A stretch of 64,000 nt of DNA from Branchiostoma floridae. Its lineage: Eukaryota > Chordata > Leptocardii > Amphioxiformes > Branchiostomatidae. Below, in pieces: positions 57,416 to 64,000 of this stretch. Positions within the stretch are counted from its first letter, which is position 1; each line of letters starts with the position of its first letter. The notes under the pieces were generated by a model. The model searched no databases and was not told the DNA's origin. It saw only the letters and a list, made by a program, of their open reading frames with translations. The stretch lies in NCBI RefSeq assembly GCF_000003815.2, contig NC_049980.1, positions 8,409,692 through 8,473,691 of the forward strand, given 5' to 3'. The position numbers were made by a program, and so were the translations under genes.

Positions 57416-60400
57416 GGTTCCGGCCTGGCACACTTGGTATGGTTGGATAGGTCACTTAGTAAAGAATTGTAAGATGAAAACCGCAAAATATTCGGATACT
57501 TCCTTCTCGAGTTATTCTTGAGTATATGGGCTCTGTTTAGGCGCAACCACTTACTCCTTTTTTTGGAACAATGCCTGTCACGGCAACGGCTAAGGTGATG
57601 ACATACCGTCGCGATTGTAGCTTAAGGTTTAAGTTCCGGCCTTGCACACTTGGTATGGTTGGATAGGTCACTTAGTAAGGAATTGTAAGATGAAAACCGC
57701 AAAATATTTGAATACTTCCTTCTCGAGTTATTCTTGAGTATATGGGCTCTGTTTAGGCGCAACCGCCAGCTTTTTTTTGGAACACCGCCTGTCACGGAAA
57801 CGGGTAGGGTGAAACCTTAATGTTGCGATTGTAGCTTAAGGTTTAAGTTCCGGCCTGGCACACTTGGTATGGTTGGATAGGTCCCTTAATAAGGAATTGT
57901 AAGATGAAAACCGCAAAATATTCGGATACTTCCTTCCCGAGTTATTCTTGAGTATATGGGCTCTGTTTAGGCGCAACCGCTAGCTCTTTGTTGGAGACAC
58001 CGCCTGTCACGGCAACGGATAGGGTGATGACATACGGTCAAGATTGTAGCATAAGGTTTAAGTTCCGGCCTGGCACACTTGGTATGGTTGGATAGGTCTC
58101 TTAGTAAGAAATTGTAAGATGAAAACCGCAAAATATTTGGATACTTCCTTCTCGAGTTATTCTTGAGTATATGGGCTCTGTTTAGGCACAACCGCTAGCT
58201 TTTTTTTTGGAACACCGCCTGTCACGGCAACGGGTAGGGTGATACCTTAATATCGCGATTGTAGCTTAAGGTTTAAGTTCCGGCCTGGCACACTTGGTAT
58301 GGTTGGATAGGTCCTTTAGTAAGAAATTGTAAGATGAAAACCGCAAAATATTCGGATACTTTCTTCTCGAGTTATTCTTGAGTATATGGGCTCTGTTTAG
58401 GCGCAACCGCTAGCTCCTTTTTTGGAACACCGCCTGTCACGGAAACGGGTAGGGCGATGCCTTTATGTCGCCATTGTAGCCAAAGGTTTAAGTTCCGGCC
58501 TGGCACACTTGGTATGGTTGGATAGGTCCCTTAGTAAGAAATTGTAAGATGAAAACCGCAAAATATTCGGATACTTCCTTCTCGAGTTATTCTTGAGTAT
58601 ATGGGCTCTGTTTAGGCGCAACCGCTAGCTCCTTTTTTGGAACACCGCCTGTCACGGAAACGGGTAGGGTGATACCTTAATGTCGCGATTGTAGCTTAAG
58701 GTTTAGGTTCCGGCCTGGCACACTTGGTATGGTTGGATAGGTCACTTAGTAAAGAATTGTAAGATGAAAACCGCAAAATATTCGGATACTTCCTTCTCGA
58801 GTTATTCTTGAGTATATGGGCTCTGTTTAGGCGCAACCGCTAGCTCCTTTTTTTGGAACACCGCCTGTCACGGCAACGGGTAGGGTGATAACATACGGTT
58901 GCGATTGTAGCCTAAGGTTTAAGTTCCGGCCTGGTACACTTGGTATGGTTGGATAGGTCCCTTCGAAAGGAATCGTAAGATGAAAACTGCAAAATATTCG
59001 GATACTTCCTTCTCGAGTTATTCTTGAGTATATGGGCTCTGTTTAGGCACAATCGCTAGCTCCTTTTTTTGGAACACCGCCTGTCACGGCAACGGGTAGG
59101 GTGATGACATACGGTCAAGATTGTAGCATAAGGTTTAAGTTCCGGCCTGGCACACTTGGTATGGTTGGATAGGTCTCTTAGTAAGAAATTGTAAGATGAA
59201 AACCGCAAAATATTTGGATACTTCCTTCTCGAGTTATTCTTGAGTATATGGGCTCTGTTTAGGCACAACCGCTAGCTTTTTTTTGGAACACCGCCTGTCA
59301 CGGCAACGGGTAGGGTGATACCTTAATATCGCGATTGTAGCTTAAGGTTTAAGTTTCGGCCTGGCACACTTGGTATGGTTGGATAGGTTTCTTAGTAAGA
59401 AATTGTAAGATGAAAACCGCAAAATATTCGGATACTTCCTTCTCGAGTTATTCTTGAGTATATGGGCTCTGTTTAGGCGCAACCGCTAGCTCCTTTTTTT
59501 GGAACACCGCCTGTTACGTCAACGGGTAGGGTGATGACATACGGTTGCGATCGTAGCATAAGGTTTAAGTTCCGGTCTTGCACACTTGGTATGGTTGGAT
59601 AGGTCCCTTAGTAAGGAATTGTAAGATGAAAACCGCAAAATATTCGGATACTTCCTTCCCGAGTTATTCTTGAGTATATGGGCTCTGTTTAGGCGCAACC
59701 GCTAGCTCTTTTTTGGAGACACCGCCAGTCACGGCAATGGATAGGGTGATGACATACGGTCGCGATTGTAGCATAAGGTTTAAGTTCCGGCCTGGCACAC
59801 TTGGTATGGTTGGATAGGTTTCTTAGTAAGAAATTGTAAGATGAAAACCGCAAAATATTCGGATACTTCCTTCTCGAGTTATTCTTGAGTATATGGGCTC
59901 TGTTTAGGCGCAACCGCTAGCTTTTTTTTGGAACACCGCCTGTCACGGCAACGGGTAGGGTTATACCTTAATATCGCGATTGTAGCTTAAGGTTTAAGTT
60001 CCGGCCTGGCACACTTGGTATGGTTGGATAGGTCCTTTAGTAAGAAATTGTAAGATGAAAACCGCAAAATATTCGGATACTTTCTTCTCGAGTTATTCTT
60101 GAGTATATGGGCTCTGTTTAGGCGCAACCGCTAGCTCCTTTTTTGGAACACCGCCTGTCACGGAAACGGGTAGGGCGATGCCTTTATGTCGCCATTGTAG
60201 CCAAAGGTTTAAGTTCCGGCCTGGCACACTTGGTATGGTTGGATAGGTCCCTTAGTAAGAAATTGTAAGATGAAAACCGCAAAATATTCGGATACTTCCT
60301 TCTCGACTTATTCTTGAGTATATGGGCTCTGTTTAGGCGCAACCGTTAGCTCCTTTTTTTGGAACACCGCCTGTCACGGAAACGGGTAGGGTGATACCTT

Positions 60401-63008
60401 AATGTCGCGATTGTAGCTTAAGGTTTAGGTTCCGGCCTGGCACACTTGGTATGGTTGGATAGATCACTTAGTAAGGAATTGTAAGATGAAAACTGCAAAA
60501 TATTCGGATACTTCCTTCTCGAGTTATTCTTGAGTATATGGGCTCTGTTTAGGCGCAACCACTTACTCCTCTTTTTGGAACAACGCCTGTCACGGCAACG
60601 GGTAGGGTGATGACATACGGTCGCGATTGTAGCTTAAGGTTTAAGTTCCGGCCTTGCACACTTGGTATGGTTGGATATGTCACTTAGTAAGGAATTGTAA
60701 GATGAAAACCGCAAAATATTTGAATACTTTCTTCTCGAGTTATTCTTGAGTATATGGGCTCTGTTTATATTTAGGCGCAACCGCTAGCTTTTTTTTGGAA
60801 CACCGCCTGTCACGGCAACTGGTAGGGTGATACCTTAATGTCGCGATTGTAGCTTAAGGTTAGGTTCCGGCCTGGCACACTTCCTATGGTTGGATAGGAC
60901 TGTTCGTTAGGAATTGTAAGATGAAAACCGCAAAATATTCGGATACTTCCTTCTCGAGTTATTCTTGAGTATATGGGCTCTGTTTAGGCGCAACCGCTAG
61001 CTTTTTTTGGAACACCGCCTGTCACGGCAACGGGTAGGGTGATACCTTAATGTCGCGATTGTAGCTTAAGGTTTAAGTTCCGGCCTGGCACACTTGGTAT
61101 GGTTGGATAGGTCTCTCAGTAAGGAATTGTAAGATGAAAACCGCAAAATATTCGGATACTTCCTTCTCGAGTTATTCTCGAGTATATGGGCTCTGTTTAG
61201 GCGCAACCGCTAGCTCCTTTTTTGGAACACCGCCTGTCACGGAAACGGGTAGGGCGATGCCTTTATGTCGCCATTGTAGCCAAAGGTTTAAGTTCCGGCC
61301 TGGCACACTTGGTATGGTTGGATAGGTCCCTTAGTAAGGATATGTAAGATGAAAACCGCAAAATATTCGGATACTTCTTTCTCGAGTCATTCTTGAGTAT
61401 ATGGGCTCTGTTTAGGCGCAACCGCTAGCTTTTTTTTGGAACACCGCCTGTCACGGCAACGGGTAGGGTGATACCTTAATGTCGTGATTGTAGCTTAAGG
61501 TTTAGGTTCCCGCCTGGCACACTTGGTATGGTTGGATATGTCACTTAGTAAGGAATTGTAAGATGAAAACCGCAAAATATTTGAATACTTCCTTCTCGAG
61601 TTATTCTTGAGTATACGGGCTCTGTTTATATTTAGGCGCAACCGCTAGCTTTTTTTTTGGAACACCGCCTGTCACGGCAACGGGTAGGGTGATACCTTAA
61701 TGTCACGATTGTAGCTTAAGGTTTAGGTTCCGGCCTGGCACACTTCGTATGGTTGGATAGGTCCCTCAGTAAGGAATTGTAACATGAAAACGGCAAAATA
61801 TTCGGATACTTCCTTCTCGAGTTATTCTTGAGTATATCGGCTCTGTTTAGGCGCAACCACCAGCTCCTTTTTTTTGAACACCGCCTGTCACGGCAACAGG
61901 TAGGGTGATGACATACGGTCGCGATTGTAGCATAAGGTTTAAGTTCCGGTCTTGCACACTTGGTATGGTTGGATAGGTCTTTTAGAAAGGAATTGTAAGA
62001 TGAAAACCGCAAAATATTTGGATACTTCCTTCTCGAGTTATTCTTGAGTATATGGGCTCTGTTTAGGCGCAACCGCCAGCTTTTTTTTGGAACACCGCCT
62101 GTCACGGAAACGGGTAGGGTGAAACCTTAATGTTGCGATTGTAGCCTAAGGTTTAAGTTCCGGCCTGGCACACTTGGTATGGTTGGATAGGTCCCTTAGT
62201 AAGGAATTGTAAGATGAAGACCGCAAAATATTCGGATACTTCCTTCTCGAGTTATTCTTGAGTATAAGGGCTCTGTTTAGGCGCAACCGCTAGCTCCTTT
62301 TTTTGAACACCGCCTGTCACGGCAACGGATAGGGTGATGACATACGGTCGCGATTGTAGCATAAGGTTTAAGTTCCGGCCTTGCACACTTGGTATGGTTG
62401 GATAGGTCCCTTAGTAAGGAATTGTAAGATGAAAACCGCAAAATATTCGGATACTTCCTTCCCGAGTTATTCTTGAGTACATGGGCTGTGTTTAGGCACA
62501 ACCGCTAGCTCGTTTTTTTGGAACACCGCCTGTCACGGCAACGTGTAGGGTGATACCTTAATGTCGCGATTGTAGCTTAAGGTTTAAGATCCGGACTGGC
62601 ACACTTGGTATGGTTGGATAGGTCTCTTAGTAAGGAATTGTAAGATGAAAACCGCAAAATATTCGGATACTTCCTTCTCGAGTTATTCTTGAGTATATGG
62701 GCTCTGTTTAGGCGCAACCGCTAGCTCCTTTTTTTGGAACAACGCCTGTTATGGCAACGGGTAGGGTGATGACATACGGTCGCGATTGTAGCATAAGGTT
62801 TAAGTTCCGGCCTGGCACACTTGGTATGGTTGGATAGGTCCCTCAGTAAGAAATTGTAAGATGAAAACTGCAAAATATTTTGATACTTCCTTCTCGAGTT
62901 ATTCTTGAGTATATGGGCTCTGTTTAGGCGCAACCGCTAGCTTTTTTTGGAACACCGCCTGTCACGGCAACGGGTAGGGTGATACCTTAATGTCGCGATT
63001 GTAGCTTA

Positions 63009-64000
63009 AGAAAGATTGCATGGTGAGGAATCGAAAGATGAAAACCGCAAAATGATAGGATACTTCCTTCTCGAGATATTCTTGAGCATACGGACTCTGT
63101 TTAGGCGCAACCGCTATGCTTTGTCTTGAAAACCGCCTACCGCGGCACCGGGTAGGGTGATGACTTAAGACTGCGATTGTAGCTTAGGGTTTAAGTTGCG
63201 GTCAGGCACACTTGGTATCTTTGGAAAGGTTGCATGGTGAGGAATCGAAAGATGAAAACCGCAAAATGATGGGATACTTCCTTCTCGAGATATTTTTGAG
63301 CATACGGACTCTGTTTAGGCGCAACCGCTAGCACTTTTTCTTAAAACACCGCCTACCGCGGCACCGGGTATGGTGATGACTTAAGACTGCGATTGTAGCT
63401 TAGGGTTTAAGTTGCGGTCAGGCACACTTGGTATCTTTGGAAAGGTTGCATGGTGAGGAATCGAAAGATGAAAACCGCAAAATGATGGGATACTTCCTTC
63501 TCGAGATATTCTTGAGCATACGGACTCTGTTTAGGCGCAACCGCTAGTACTTTATTTGAAACACCGCCTACCGCGGCACCGGGTAGGGTGATGACTTAAG
63601 ACTGCGATTGTAGCTTAGGGTTTAAGTTGCGGTCAGGCACACTTGGTATCTTTGGAAAGGTTGCATGGTGAGGAATCGAAAGATGAAAACCGCAAAATGA
63701 TGGGATACTTCCTTCTCGAGATATTCTTGAGCATACGGACTCTGTTTAGGCGCAACCGCTAGCACTTTTTCTTAAAACACCGCCTGTCGCGGCACCGGGT
63801 AGGGTGATGACTTAAGGCTGCGATTGTAGCTTAGGGTTTAAGTTGCGGTCAGGCACACTTGGTATCTTTGGAAAGGTTGCATGGTGAGGAATCGAAAGAT
63901 GAAAACCGCAAAATGATGGGATACTTCCTTCTCGAGATATTCTTGAGCATACGGACTCTGTTTAGGCGCAACCGCTAGCACTTTTTCTTGAAACACCGCC
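63009..64000. repeat. diverged satellite subfamily, unit 215-216 bp
   Basis: From 63009 units read TTGCATGGTGAGGAATCG, CAAAATGATGGGATACTT, GAGATATTCTTGAGCATACG, CTACCGCGGCACCGGG, GACTTAAGACTGCG and GTTGCGGTCAGG in place of the main-array words, while keeping GTTTAGGCGCAACCGCTAG and GTAGCTTAGGGTTTAAGTT. GCAAAATGAT starts at 63261, 63477 and 63692. The copies are more alike than those of the main array and run off the window end. Confidence 0.93.

Larger units (their letters stand above)
29640..63008. repeat. tandem satellite array, unit about 216 bp
   Basis: Spacing of GCGCAACCGC-type landmarks at the start is 215, 216, 216 and 218 bp. Each unit has CTCGAGTTATTCTTGAGTAT, GCTAGCTCC followed by a T6-T9 tract, GGAACACCGCCTGTCACGG, GGGTAGGGTGAT, a region that is either CCTTAATGTCGC or ACATACGGTCGC, and CACTTGGTATGGTTGGATAGG. 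Some units carry an 8-bp TTATATTT insertion. Variants recur in multi-unit blocks. The first unit is diverged and internally deleted. Two mobile elements and six of the seven gaps interrupt it directly. About 140 units in all, counting the gaps; the true length is unknown because of the gaps. Role unknown; pericentromeric or other heterochromatin is plausible. Confidence 0.97.

Noticed and set aside
31315-62933. Dozens of - strand frames of about 70 codons as genes
   Set aside because: All are the same frame of the satellite unit, vary without codon constraint, and several run through N gaps. They follow from a unit length near a multiple of three.
29640-63008. CRISPR-like array
   Set aside because: The whole 216-bp unit repeats; there are no short repeats separated by unique spacers, and the genome is eukaryotic.
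29640-63008. CENP-B box in the satellite unit
   Set aside because: I compared the unit with NTTCGNNNNANNCGGGN on both strands by eye and found no match.

Overview
The window looks like nuclear DNA of an invertebrate deuterostome, most likely a lancelet (Branchiostoma). The genes are spliced with GT-AG introns, the conserved genes are animal-specific families, the LRR receptor is intronless with a tail of NPMY-type tyrosine repeats, and small DNA transposons and LINE remnants are dense. The species call is inference from gene style and repeats; no database was searched.

Layout. (1) 1-3117: 3' part of a PHAX gene on + (snRNA export adaptor), four exons seen. (2) 3118-7238: intergenic DNA with two adjacent copies of one MITE, a CTCF-like motif, and a decayed duplicate of the 5' end of the next gene. 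(3) 7239-10226: intronless LRR transmembrane receptor on +, with an in-frame 49-residue cytoplasmic repeat. (4) 11947-16746: COMMD9 on +, two exons around a 4.2 kb repeat-filled intron. (5) 18739-26822: a copine gene on -, 14 shared coding exons plus two alternative terminal exons, convergent with COMMD9. (6) 26823-29640: upstream region of copine, with a tRNA-derived SINE-like piece, a large inverted duplication and a broken LINE reverse-transcriptase fragment. (7) about 29640-64000: a tandem satellite of about 216 bp that reaches the window end, roughly 140 units, with multi-unit (higher-order) structure, seven assembly gaps, one young non-autonomous LTR element (37383-39759), one piggyBac-like TTAA element (46884-47856) and a switch to a diverged subfamily at about 63010.

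The four genes do not form a pathway; they are ordinary neighbours in a gene-rich arm next to a block of satellite heterochromatin. The least ordinary points are the duplicated mutually exclusive 3' exons of copine, the organisation of the satellite with two cleanly dated insertions, and the repeat-expanded signalling tail of the LRR receptor. Many short open frames on the - strand of the satellite arise because the unit is close to a multiple of three; I do not call them genes.
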